Shown piece by piece: positions 55,496 to 63,800 of a stretch of DNA of 64,000 nucleotides. The position numbers were made by a program, and so were the translations under genes. Numbering within the stretch: the stretch's first letter is position 1; each line of letters begins with the position of its first letter. The notes beneath the pieces were generated by a model. It was given only the letters and a program-made list of their open reading frames with translations. It was not told the DNA's origin and did not search any database. The DNA is from Brevundimonas diminuta (GTDB lineage Bacteria > Pseudomonadota > Alphaproteobacteria > Caulobacterales > Caulobacteraceae): NCBI RefSeq assembly GCF_022654015.1, contig NZ_CP073063.1:1488001-1552000 (forward strand), read 5' to 3'.

Positions 55496-57778
55496 TTAGG
55501 GCGCGGGGGTCAGGCCTTCGACGCGGACGGTCCAGCCTTCCTTTGGGAAACCGGGCGCATGGCCGCTGGACCCGTCCCAACCTGCTGCCATCAGACCCAC
55601 GGCCATCAGCAGCGACCCGTTGGACGGGAAATAGGTCTCGGCCGCGCGGCGATAGCCGGGACCGTCGGGATTGACCGCCATCGTCACGCCGCCGGCGCCG
55701 GCCGAGACGGGCACCAGTTCGTCGGCGTGTTCGTCCAGGTGAACGCGCGGGGTCATCCCGGTTACGCCCCACTGATTGTTCTTCAGGTCGGCGAACAGCC
55801 AGTTCACCGCCTTGTCCGGTTCGCCAAGGCGAGCGGCCGTCATCGCCATCATTGGGAAATCCCAACCCCAGGTCTGGCGGACGTCCCAGTTCTGCTCAAC
55901 CGCTTCAAACGTGCGGCGCATGGTGGTGGGATCGATCCGCGCGCCGGGAATGAAGCCATAAGCCATCAGGAAGGAGGGATGGTCGCGGTTCTTGCACTGA
56001 GCCGCCGCTGCGTGTCGGCGACAGGCTTCGGACATGGCCGTCTCCCAGAAGTCCGGCACGCTCTCGACAGGCAGATACAGGCCGTCCCTCATTGGCGGCG
56101 GCGCGATCTTGGCCAGGGCCTGATCCCAGTCGATGCGGCGGGCCTGACCCTTGCGTTCGCGCCACTGTTGCGCGGTTTCGAGGGCCCAGCGGAAATACTC
56201 GACTTCAAACGTCGGGTTCACCGTGGTCAGAGGATCATAGTTTTCCTGCGCCGGGATCATCGGCGTGCCTAGGTTCAACTGGCCGTCGCGTTCGATGGGC
56301 CAGGTGGCCAACAGGTCGGCGGTCGCCTCGACCACCTCGCCGTATCGGTCGAGCACGGCCGGATCCTTGTCGGCGCGCCAGACCAGTTCGGCCAAAAGGA
56401 TCGGATGCGGCTGCTGCCACATGATGAAGGGCGAGACCAGGCTGGGGCTATTGCGACCCTCGGGCCCGACCATCTTGGGCCACCAGGCGCCCTTGACGTG
56501 GTGACGGGCGGCCTCGGCGCGCGCGTTGTCCAGATTGCCGACATACCAAGGCAGACTGCGTTCAAGCATGTCGGGATGGCCCCACATGGCCTGCCAGCCG
56601 GCGTGCCAGGGGTGCATTTCCAGGTGGAACTTGCCGTACCAGCTGTTGGAGAAAAGACCCTCTTCCTGGGGCGGCAGTTCGCCGGCGCCGTTCACCGCCG
56701 ACAGGTACTGCGACAGGACGACGCGACGTTCCAGTTCTGCCGCTCGCGGATCGGTAGAGCCCGTGAAATCAACGGCGCCGCCCTGGGTCCAGAAACTGTT
56801 CCAGTGTGCAGTCGTTGCCTGGACCCCAGCGGAGTAAGCAGACGTCTTCTCAACGGGCTCCTGCTGATCGAAGCGGACCATGACGGTCAGCCGGTCGCGA
56901 CCAGCAGCGGCCACCCGGAAGGCGTCGGGGCCGCTTTGTTCGATCTTACCGGATGCGGTGATGCCGGAATAATAGGTGGTGTCGTCCAGGATGCGGCGAA
57001 TGTGGACGTCGCCTGTGTCGGAGGCGACGATATTCAGGCTCTGGTCGCCATCGCTCTGGAACATCGTCGGGTCGGGATTGATGGCGGGGTTCACGCCCGG
57101 ATAGCGGACCTGGACGCCGAGGCCCTGAGATGAAACGAGAGGCGAGGCAATCTCGACCATGAGCATGTCCACCGTCGGGTGGACGCGGGTCACGATTTCG
57201 ACCGGCTGGCCGTCGTATGTGAAGCGGCTGGTAAGGGCGCCGGACCACAGGTCCAGCGTTTGTTGCGTGTCGGCGATCTTGGCGAATTCCAGCGCTTTGC
57301 CGTCGGCGAAGCTCAGGCCGATGCGACTCAGCGAGAACCGGTGCGGATTGGCGCGCAGCCAGGTGTAGGCGGGTTGCGTCTCGGCCACGGACCACGACTT
57401 CATCCAGGCATAGGGCTGTTCGCCCCGGCCCGGCACGGGCACATCGATCAGGCCGTCCTGTTCTGTATAGCCGTTTGGGTTGGGAAAGCTGTGCCAGGCC
57501 CATTGGGCCATGGTCAGCAGGGGCGCGAGTTCCGAATACTGCTCCGGGAAGGTTTGAAGTCCGGTGATGTCGGCGGTGAAGCCCAAATTACCATTGCCCA
57601 GCATGATCGGCGCATGGCGATCGATGGCGGTCAGGGTCACGTTGTGGCGCGTGACCAGCGCGTGGCGGTCGATCGGCGCAGCCGGCGCTACGGCGACGAT
57701 CGGGGTCCCTGTCTGGGCGCAGGCAGCCGTGGGGCCGGCCAACAGCGTGAAGGCGAGGAGGGCGGTGCGAAGACGCAT
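55496..57778 (-). CDS. Secreted six-hairpin (alpha/alpha)6-type glycosidase-like protein, substrate unknown
   Basis: A 760-residue protein with a signal peptide ending TAACAQ. An N-terminal beta-rich region (about residues 40-340) precedes a helical toroid-like domain. Conserved-looking blocks are FSNSWYGKFHLEMHPWHAGWQAMWGHPDMLERSLPWYV, GAWWPKMVGPEGRNSPSLVSPFIMWQQPHPILLAELVWR, and DVRQTWGWDFPMMAMTAARLGEPDKAV. This resembles GH65/GH95-like proteins of polysaccharide-utilisation loci, but I cannot place it in a numbered family. Acidic residues in HLEMHPWH and in PTFEVEYFRWALE are possible catalytic candidates. ATG 57778 overlaps the transporter stop by one base and has GGAGG upstream. The context suggests a rhamnose- or galacturonate-containing oligosaccharide. 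Confidence 0.7.
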   Translation of the reverse strand: MRLRTALLAFTLLAGPTAACAQTGTPIVAVAPAAPIDRHALVTRHNVTLTAIDRHAPIMLGNGNLGFTADITGLQTFPEQYSELAPLLTMAQWAWHSFPNPNGYTEQDGLIDVPVPGRGEQPYAWMKSWSVAETQPAYTWLRANPHRFSLSRIGLSFADGKALEFAKIADTQQTLDLWSGALTSRFTYDGQPVEIVTRVHPTVDMLMVEIASPLVSSQGLGVQVRYPGVNPAINPDPTMFQSDGDQSLNIVASDTGDVHIRRILDDTTYYSGITASGKIEQSGPDAFRVAAAGRDRLTVMVRFDQQEPVEKTSAYSAGVQATTAHWNSFWTQGGAVDFTGSTDPRAAELERRVVLSQYLSAVNGAGELPPQEEGLFSNSWYGKFHLEMHPWHAGWQAMWGHPDMLERSLPWYVGNLDNARAEAARHHVKGAWWPKMVGPEGRNSPSLVSPFIMWQQPHPILLAELVWRADKDPAVLDRYGEVVEATADLLATWPIERDGQLNLGTPMIPAQENYDPLTTVNPTFEVEYFRWALETAQQWRERKGQARRIDWDQALAKIAPPPMRDGLYLPVESVPDFWETAMSEACRRHAAAAQCKNRDHPSFLMAYGFIPGARIDPTTMRRTFEAVEQNWDVRQTWGWDFPMMAMTAARLGEPDKAVNWLFADLKNNQWGVTGMTPRVHLDEHADELVPVSAGAGGVTMAVNPDGPGYRRAAETYFPSNGSLLMAVGLMAAGWDGSSGHAPGFPKEGWTVRVEGLTPAP

Positions 57779-59043
57779 CACTTCGCCTCCGCCTTCAGCC
57801 CCAGCCCCGCACCTTTCCAGCCGTACCAGGCGACGACGGCGAAGCAGGCGGCGGGTAGGAGGAAGGCGACATTGGCACCGTACAGATCGGCGATCCGGCC
57901 CATCGGCCAAGGGAGCAGAACGCCGCCGCCAATAGCCATGACCATGAGAGACGAGGCCTTCTTGGTGCCGGCGCCCAGGCCGGCGGTGCCCAGGGCGAAG
58001 ATGGTCGCGAACATGGTGGACATGAAAAAGAAGACGGCCAGCAGGGCGATGGGCGAGGCCTTGTCGATGCCGGCGGCGACAATCAGCGTCAGCACGACAT
58101 TGATGACGCCATAGGCCGTCAGAAGCACGCGTGGCTTGATCTTCAGCAGCAGGGCGGTGGCGAAGAAGCGCCCGACCAGATAGCCGATGGCCGCGAGCGA
58201 CAGCATGAAGGCACCCTGCTGCGACGTCAGGCCCTGCCAGTTGTGCGTCACCAGATTGATGAAATAGGCGCCGATGCCGACCTGGGCGCCGATGTAGAGG
58301 GCCTGGGTGATCACGCCGGCGATGAAGTGCGGTTGTCTGGACAGGGGCAGGGCAGGGGCGTCGCCTTGCACCGCACCGCCGTGGTCGGACAGACCGGTCT
58401 CCGGCAGGCGGGCGCGCCAAACGGCAAGGGCGAACAGGACCACGCCGACGGCGATCAGCCCGTACACGATCTGGATCGAACGGGTCGCGCCGCCCAGGGC
58501 TTCGGTCGTCGTCGGGCTGAAAAAGACCGCGCCGCCGATCAGGGGACCGAAGAAGACGCCAAGCGCATTGAACGACTGGGCCAGGTTCAGCCGCTGTGAG
58601 GCTTTGGCCGGATCGCCCAGGACATTGACGTAGGTGTCGGCGCTGGTCTCCAGGATGCACAGACCGGCGGCAAGAACGAACATCGATCCGACGAAGGGCA
58701 GGAAGGCGCCTGCGCCCGCCGCCGGGATGAACAGCAAGGCGCCGATGGCGGTGACTGTCAGGCCCGACACGATGCCGAACTTGTAGCCCCGCGCATGCAG
58801 CAGCATGCCTGCCGGAATCGACAGCAGCAGATAGGCCCCGAAATAGGCGATCTGCAGCCAGGCGCTGTCAGCCTGGCTGATGCTCAGCGTCTCCTGGAAG
58901 TGCTTGTTCAGCACGTCCAGCAGGCCGTAGGCCAGGCCCCAGATCAGGAAGCAGGCGATGGCGAAGGCCAGCGGACCCTTCAGCGACCTGGCGGGCTTGG
59001 CGAGCCCTCCGGAGGTGTGGGCGGCGTCGGTCTCGATGACCAT
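57778..59043 (-). CDS. FucP-like sugar:H+ symporter (MFS)
   Basis: A 421-residue, 12-helix major facilitator of the FHS (FucP) subfamily. Seen: FLIWGLAYGLLDVLNKHFQ in helix 1, FGAYLLLSIPAGMLLHARGYKFGIVSGL, LCILETSADTYVNVLGDPAKASQRLNLAQSFNALGVFFGPLIGG, the family's signature block. L-rhamnose or L-fucose is the likely cargo given the flanking rhamnonate pathway. The start ATG has AGGAGAG upstream. There are 60 bases to the lactonase gene and a one-base overlap with the following hydrolase gene. Confidence 0.9.
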   Translation of the reverse strand: MVIETDAAHTSGGLAKPARSLKGPLAFAIACFLIWGLAYGLLDVLNKHFQETLSISQADSAWLQIAYFGAYLLLSIPAGMLLHARGYKFGIVSGLTVTAIGALLFIPAAGAGAFLPFVGSMFVLAAGLCILETSADTYVNVLGDPAKASQRLNLAQSFNALGVFFGPLIGGAVFFSPTTTEALGGATRSIQIVYGLIAVGVVLFALAVWRARLPETGLSDHGGAVQGDAPALPLSRQPHFIAGVITQALYIGAQVGIGAYFINLVTHNWQGLTSQQGAFMLSLAAIGYLVGRFFATALLLKIKPRVLLTAYGVINVVLTLIVAAGIDKASPIALLAVFFFMSTMFATIFALGTAGLGAGTKKASSLMVMAIGGGVLLPWPMGRIADLYGANVAFLLPAACFAVVAWYGWKGAGLGLKAEAK

Positions 59044-59103
59044 GGGGATACTCTCCTGGTGTTTCTCGGGCCTTGCCGTCTTGGTGCGGCTTCGGCGTAT
59101 GGG

Positions 59104-60006
59104 TCAGATGCGATAGATCGCCTCGGCATTGCGGGCGAAAAGCCGGTCGCGCTCATCCGCCGAAAAGCCGGCCGTGATCGCATCGAAAGCGGAATAGAAG
59201 GCGTCGAAGGTTCCGTGGACGCTCTCGACGGGAAAGTCCGAGGCGAACATGGCCCGTTCGGTTCCGAAGGCGTCGATGCACTCCAGAACGATGGGGCGGA
59301 TGCTATCGGGCGTCCAGGCGCGGTCGGTGATGCCCAGGCCCGAGATCTTGATCGAGACCTGCGGCTGGGCGGCCAGCAGGCGCAGACCTGTGCGCCAGCG
59401 CTCCATCCCTGCCGCGTCCCGATCGGTCGGCAGACCGGCGTGGTTGACGATGATCGGGATGTCGGGATGGCGCGCGGCGATGATCGCGGCGGTCTCCATC
59501 TGTGCCGGATAGAGCTGGAGGTCGAACGACAGACCGTGGCGCGCCAGCTTGGCGAAGCCCTCGACCCACTGCGGATCACGCAGCAGGTCGCGGTCGGTGT
59601 AGGTCTTCAACGGATCCTCGTGCCAGCAGACGATCTGGCGCACGCCGCGCACATTCGGGCGGGCCGCGTGAGCTTCCAGTAGAGCGTCCAGGTCAGGATC
59701 CAGCATATCGGCACCGGCGACGATGGCGTGCGGATAATCGGTGTCATCAGCGATCGACTGAAGCCAGTCGGTCTCGGCCAGCTGCTGGCCCATCGACTGA
59801 CCCGCCTCGACGTGAACGATCTTGTCCACGCGCCAGCCGGCCGTGTCGGCCAGGTAGTCCTCCAGCAGATAGTTTGCGTTGGCGATGGGCGACATGTCTC
59901 CCGCCGGATTGTTCGGCAGGGGATCGTCCTGAAGCCAGCCATAGCGCGCACGCGACAGGTCCCACAGGTGGACGTGGCCGTCGACAATGCGAAGGTCCGA
60001 AGCCAC
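59104..60006 (-). CDS. Amidohydrolase-family sugar lactonase (probable L-rhamnono-lactonase)
   Basis: A 300-residue amidohydrolase_2 TIM barrel. Seen: IVDGHVHLWDLSRARYGWL at the start, HVEAGQ, IIVNHAGLPTDRDAAGMERW, VSIKISGLGITDR and MFASDFPVESVHGTFD. This is the layout of L-fuconolactonase and L-rhamnono-gamma-lactonase. Given its neighbours it probably opens L-rhamnonolactone to L-rhamnonate (LRA2 step). The start is GTG. It is ten bases after the SDR gene stop. Confidence 0.85.
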   Translation of the reverse strand: MASDLRIVDGHVHLWDLSRARYGWLQDDPLPNNPAGDMSPIANANYLLEDYLADTAGWRVDKIVHVEAGQSMGQQLAETDWLQSIADDTDYPHAIVAGADMLDPDLDALLEAHAARPNVRGVRQIVCWHEDPLKTYTDRDLLRDPQWVEGFAKLARHGLSFDLQLYPAQMETAAIIAARHPDIPIIVNHAGLPTDRDAAGMERWRTGLRLLAAQPQVSIKISGLGITDRAWTPDSIRPIVLECIDAFGTERAMFASDFPVESVHGTFDAFYSAFDAITAGFSADERDRLFARNAEAIYRI

Positions 60007-60016
60007 GCGCTCGTCC

Positions 60017-60769
60017 TTAGTATGTCGTTCTGCCGCCCGACGTGTCGAACGTCGAGGCGGTGGTGAAGCTGCATTCTTCCGAGGCCATGAAACAGACCAT
60101 GGCGGCGCTTTCCTCGACTTCGCCCAGGCGTCCCATTGGGATCTTGGAGCGCATGTAGTCGACCTGGCTCTGGGGCAGTTGCTCCAGGATGGGGCTTTCG
60201 AAGGTGGCGGGGGTCAGACTGTTGGCGATGACGCCCCTGCCGGCCAGTTCCTTGCCCAGCGATTTGGTGAAGCCGATCACGCCGGCCTTTGAGGCGGAAT
60301 AGGCTGAGGCATTGGGATTGCCTTCCTTGCCCGCGACCGAGGCCACATTGACGATCCGGCCGTAACCGTTGGCCAGCATGAAGGGCACGATGGCGCGCGA
60401 GCAGTAGAAGACGCCGTTCAGATTGATATCGACGACGCGCCTCCAGCTGTCGACGGGAAACTCCTGTACCGGCACGGTGGCGCCGGTGATGCCGGCCGAG
60501 GCGACCAGGATGTCGATGCGGCCGTCTAGCGCCTGGGCCGAAGCGTTGGCCGCAGCAGCGACGGCGTCGGGGTCGGCGACGTCCAGGGCGATCACATGGA
60601 CGGCTCCGACCTCGGCAGCGGCGGCCGTCAGAGCGTCGGCGTTCAGGTCCCACAGCACGACCTTGCCGCCCTCGGAGACGATGCGGGCGGCGGCGGCCTT
60701 ACCCAGACCCGACGCGCCGCCGGTGACGACGGCGGTGCGGCCCGAAAAGCGGCCCTGATAGGCGCTCAT
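60017..60769 (-). CDS. SDR dehydrogenase, probable 2-keto-3-deoxy-L-rhamnonate 4-dehydrogenase
   Basis: A 250-residue classical short-chain dehydrogenase. Seen: NAD site TGGASGLGKAAA, NASAQ...ASAGITG, catalytic Ser in VASVAGKEG, and Tyr-Lys in SAYSASKAG. The PMGRLGEVEESAAMVCFMASEECSFTTAST tail is typical of sugar-acid SDRs. With an FAH hydrolase beside it and RhmD upstream it fits the LRA5 step, which oxidises 2-keto-3-deoxy-L-rhamnonate to the 2,4-diketo acid. The ATG overlaps the FAH stop by four bases. A role as the lactone-forming dehydrogenase is the alternative, but that fits the gene at 63801 better. Confidence 0.82.
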   Translation of the reverse strand: MSAYQGRFSGRTAVVTGGASGLGKAAAARIVSEGGKVVLWDLNADALTAAAAEVGAVHVIALDVADPDAVAAAANASAQALDGRIDILVASAGITGATVPVQEFPVDSWRRVVDINLNGVFYCSRAIVPFMLANGYGRIVNVASVAGKEGNPNASAYSASKAGVIGFTKSLGKELAGRGVIANSLTPATFESPILEQLPQSQVDYMRSKIPMGRLGEVEESAAMVCFMASEECSFTTASTFDTSGGRTTY

Positions 60770-61614
60770 CGCGTCCACTCCACGAAGGTCTGACCCTGTT
60801 CGCCCAGCTTCTGGATGCCCAGACGGACCGTGTCGCCCGGTTTGAGATAGAGGGGCGGCTTCTGGCCAAGACCCACACCGGGCGGGGTGCCGGTGGTGAT
60901 CAGGTCGCCCGGCTCCAGCGTCATGAACTCGGACAGATAGGAGACGATTTCGGCGACCCCGAAGATCATGGTCCGGGTGTTCCCGGTCTGCATCCGCTTG
61001 CCGTTCAGATCCAGCCACATGTCCAGGTTCTGCACGTCGCCGACCTCGTCGGTGGTGACGATCCAGGGGCCCACGGGGCCGAAGGTGTCGCAGCCCTTGC
61101 CCTTGTCCCAGGTGCCGCCGCGCTCGGTCTGATAGGCGCGCTCGGACACGTCGTTGATCAAGACGTAGCCGGCGACGTGATCCAGCGCCTCGGCCTTGGA
61201 GACGTAGGAGGCGGGCTTGCCGATGACGACGCCGAGTTCGACTTCCCAATCGGTCTTTTCTGAACCGCGCGGGATCACCACATCGTCGTTCGGCCCGTTC
61301 AGACAGGTGATCGCCTTGGTGAAGACGACGGGTTCTTCCGGAATCGGCAGGTTTGATTCCTCGGCGTGATCGGCGAAGTTCAGGCCGATGGCGATGAACT
61401 TGCGGCTGCCGTTCACCGGCACGCCATAGCGGGGCTGGCCTTCGACCAAAGGGAGGGTGGTCGGATCGATGGCCTTCAGCGCGTCGAGCGCCGGGCCATG
61501 CAGTTGGTCCGGCGTGATGTCGGCGATAACGCCCGACAGATCGCGGATGCGCCCCTCGGCGTCCAGCGTGCCCGGCTTTTCCTGGCCCTTGGGCCCGTAA
61601 CGCAGCAGTTTCAT
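60766..61614 (-). CDS. FAH-family hydrolase, probable 2,4-diketo-3-deoxy-L-rhamnonate hydrolase
   Basis: 282 residues of the fumarylacetoacetate hydrolase fold. Seen: FIAIGLNFADHAEES, the metal ligands in DWEVELGVVIG and in INDVSERAYQ, KGCDTFGPVGPWIVTTDE, and LEPGDLITTGTPPGVGLG. In the diketo-hydrolase route of L-rhamnose degradation (LRA6) this enzyme yields pyruvate and L-lactate. The position between rhmD and the SDR supports that role; ureidoglycolate lyase-like activity is the main alternative from sequence alone. It follows rhmD by 21 bases. Confidence 0.85.
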   Translation of the reverse strand: MKLLRYGPKGQEKPGTLDAEGRIRDLSGVIADITPDQLHGPALDALKAIDPTTLPLVEGQPRYGVPVNGSRKFIAIGLNFADHAEESNLPIPEEPVVFTKAITCLNGPNDDVVIPRGSEKTDWEVELGVVIGKPASYVSKAEALDHVAGYVLINDVSERAYQTERGGTWDKGKGCDTFGPVGPWIVTTDEVGDVQNLDMWLDLNGKRMQTGNTRTMIFGVAEIVSYLSEFMTLEPGDLITTGTPPGVGLGQKPPLYLKPGDTVRLGIQKLGEQGQTFVEWTR

Positions 61615-61635
61615 GGTGGCGGAGAGGCTTTCGTC

Positions 61636-62829
61636 TTAACGCGCGTAGGGGCGATGCAGGGCGATGTCGCGGTTCAGCTCGACACCGAAGCCGGGCGTAT
61701 CTGGAACCTTCAGGCGGCCGTTTACGGGGACGGGTTCGCCGATCAGTTGCGGATGGAACATGGGCACGACCTCGTCGGCGCCGGGGGCCATCATCAGGAA
61801 TTCGGCGAACGGGCTGTTATGGCGCGTCACCACGAAGTGGTAGGAATAGACCGACGAGCCGTGCGGGATCATCAGCACGCCCTTGGCGTCCGCCAAGGCC
61901 GAAATCTTCTGCAGTTCGGTGACGCCGCCGCACCAGCCCACGTCCGGCTGGATGATGTCGCAGCATTCCATTTCCAGCAGCATGCGGAAGCCCCAGCGGG
62001 TGGCCTCATGCTCGCCGGTCGTGACCAGCATCCCCTTGGGGGCGTTGTTCTTCAGCGCCTGATAGCCCCAGTAATCGTCGGGGCTGAGCGCCTCCTCGAT
62101 CCATTTCAGACCCAGTTTGTGGGCTTCGTGCGCCAAGCGAGTGGCGTAGTTCAGGTCCAACGCCATCCAGCCGTCGAACATCAGCCAGAAGTCGTCGCCG
62201 CAGGCGTTGCGCATGGCCTCCAACTCGGCGAGGTTTTTGTGCAGGCCTTCCTCACCCTCGGCGGGGCCGTGGTGCAGGGGCATCTTGCCGCCGATGAAGC
62301 CCAACTCCTTGGCTTTGTCGGGCCGCGCGCCGGTGGCGTAGAAGGTCAGTTCGTCACGAACCGGACCGCCCAGCATGGCGAAGACCGGCTCCTGACGCAG
62401 GCGGCCCAGCAGGTCCCACAGCGCCAGATCGACGCCCGAAATGGCGTTCACCACCAGACCCTTGCGGCCATAGTACTGGGTCGAGAAATACATCTGGTCC
62501 CAGATCTTCTCGACCTCGGACGGATCGCGACCTTCCAAGAAGCGGGCCAGATGCTTCTCGACGATATAGGCCGCCGGCTCGCCGCCGGTCGTGACCGCGA
62601 AACCGACCACGCCGTTTTCGGCCTCGATCTCCACTACCAGGGTGCCCAGCACATTGATGCCGAAGCTGCGGCGGCTCTGGCGGTACTCGGGGTATTTCGC
62701 CATCGGCGTTGCAATATGGTCGTCGATCCAGTGGCCGTCGCCCTGATCGTGATAGTCCGCGCCGCCCCCGGTTCCGTCATTTTTTACGACGAAGGCGCGG
62801 ACGTGTTTGATGCGAGGCAGGCGGTTCAT
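61636..62829 (-). CDS. rhmD: L-rhamnonate dehydratase
   Basis: An enolase-superfamily enzyme converting L-rhamnonate to 2-keto-3-deoxy-L-rhamnonate. The 397 residues follow E. coli RhmD closely: [47 protein letters not shown], the FYATGARPD block, metal-ligand region [55 protein letters not shown] and a terminal [10 protein letters not shown]. The ATG at 62829 gives the family N-terminus. It is the first gene of the minus-strand run and is divergent from an IclR regulator across 140 bases. Confidence 0.95.
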   Translation of the reverse strand: MNRLPRIKHVRAFVVKNDGTGGGADYHDQGDGHWIDDHIATPMAKYPEYRQSRRSFGINVLGTLVVEIEAENGVVGFAVTTGGEPAAYIVEKHLARFLEGRDPSEVEKIWDQMYFSTQYYGRKGLVVNAISGVDLALWDLLGRLRQEPVFAMLGGPVRDELTFYATGARPDKAKELGFIGGKMPLHHGPAEGEEGLHKNLAELEAMRNACGDDFWLMFDGWMALDLNYATRLAHEAHKLGLKWIEEALSPDDYWGYQALKNNAPKGMLVTTGEHEATRWGFRMLLEMECCDIIQPDVGWCGGVTELQKISALADAKGVLMIPHGSSVYSYHFVVTRHNSPFAEFLMMAPGADEVVPMFHPQLIGEPVPVNGRLKVPDTPGFGVELNRDIALHRPYAR

Positions 62830-62861
62830 GGCATGATCACCGAAAACTGGCGATCCGCTCC

Positions 62862-62947
62862 CATAATGCGGGATTTCACTGGCTTTCCTCCGTGCGTCAC
62901 GTCAATGTCCCCTGTGTAGCCCCAGACGACTTGCGCGTTTTGCTACA
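62862..62947. promoter_or_regulatory. Divergent rhmD-iclR promoter region with candidate regulator sites
   Basis: CATAATGCGGGA at 62862-62873 (reverse complement TCCCGCATTATG) resembles TCCCGCATTTTG at 53910-53921 in the TonB receptor promoter. TTTTGCTACA at 62938-62947 resembles TTTTGCAACA at 53917-53926. They may be sites for the IclR protein; this is inferred. Confidence 0.4.
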
Positions 62948-62969
62948 TTCTGAGAATGAGGATTACGAA

Positions 62970-63776
62970 ATGGGACGATCGGCGTCAATCAAGACCGTGC
63001 TGGTCGATGGGGAAGAAGAGGCGGGAGCGAAGGCGTCCGGCAGCCAGACCCTGCTGCGTGGTCTGGACGTCATCGACGCCCTGATCGAAGGCTCTCTGCC
63101 CTTGGCGGAACTGTCCGAAAAGCTGGAGCTGACGCGCAGCACGACGCACCGTCTTGCCTCGGCGCTGGTCGAGCGTCGCTTGCTGTCGTTCCGCCCGCGC
63201 GAGGGCTATTCCCTCGGTCCCAAACTGCTGGAACTGGGCCACGCCGCCAGCCAGCAGATGCATCTGCCGCGCGTGGCCCGGCCCTGGCTGGAGCAACTGT
63301 CGGCCCAAACGGACGACACGGTGCACCTCGGCGTGCTGGACGGCCGCCATGCGCTCTATCTGGACAAGGTCGCCGGCCGGCGTCGCATCAACATCGGCTC
63401 GCGTCTGGGCGAGCGGCACCCCATCGCCTCGACAGGCCTGGGCAAGGCGCTGATTCTGGACAAGACCGAGCCGGAATGGATCGACTTCTACGCCGAGCCG
63501 GGTGCCGCCTTCGACTCGTCGGCCCGCGCAGTCTGGCTTGAGCGGATGCATGGCTACGCCCAGAAGGGCTACGCTTTCGATCTGGAAGAGAACGAGGATC
63601 AGATCCGCTGCGTCGCCGCTCCGATCCGGTCGGTGAACGGACAGATCGTCGCCGCCCTGAGCGTCTCCTCGGCCGCGCAATACATGTCCGACGCGCGGAT
63701 GGCCGGACTGACAAAGACCGTCACCGACGCCGCCAACGCCATCAGCGCCGACCTCGGTTGGTCGCCCAAACCCTGA
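62970..63776 (+). CDS. IclR-family transcriptional regulator of the rhamnose genes
   Basis: 268 residues. The N-terminal winged helix (about residues 25-85; GSQTLLRGLDVIDALIEGSLPLAELSEKLELTRSTTHRLASALVERRLL) and the IclR effector domain (HLGVLDGRHALYLDKVAGRRRINIGSRLGERHPIASTGLGKALL-like, then AAPIRSVNGQIVAALSVS) are complete. A divergent position next to rhmD implies control of the rhamnonate operon by a pathway intermediate. The ATG at 62970 has TGAGGA eight bases upstream; the longer frame from 62892 has no domain support. Confidence 0.9.
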   Translation: MGRSASIKTVLVDGEEEAGAKASGSQTLLRGLDVIDALIEGSLPLAELSEKLELTRSTTHRLASALVERRLLSFRPREGYSLGPKLLELGHAASQQMHLPRVARPWLEQLSAQTDDTVHLGVLDGRHALYLDKVAGRRRINIGSRLGERHPIASTGLGKALILDKTEPEWIDFYAEPGAAFDSSARAVWLERMHGYAQKGYAFDLEENEDQIRCVAAPIRSVNGQIVAALSVSSAAQYMSDARMAGLTKTVTDAANAISADLGWSPKP

Positions 63777-63800
63777 AACCGAACTACCGCCGGAGCCCGC

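Noticed and set aside
57779-58660. N-terminal extension of the hydrolase frame into the transporter gene
   Set aside because: It is Arg/Pro-rich shadow sequence overlapping the FucP-like gene; a signal peptide with Shine-Dalgarno sequence begins at 57778.
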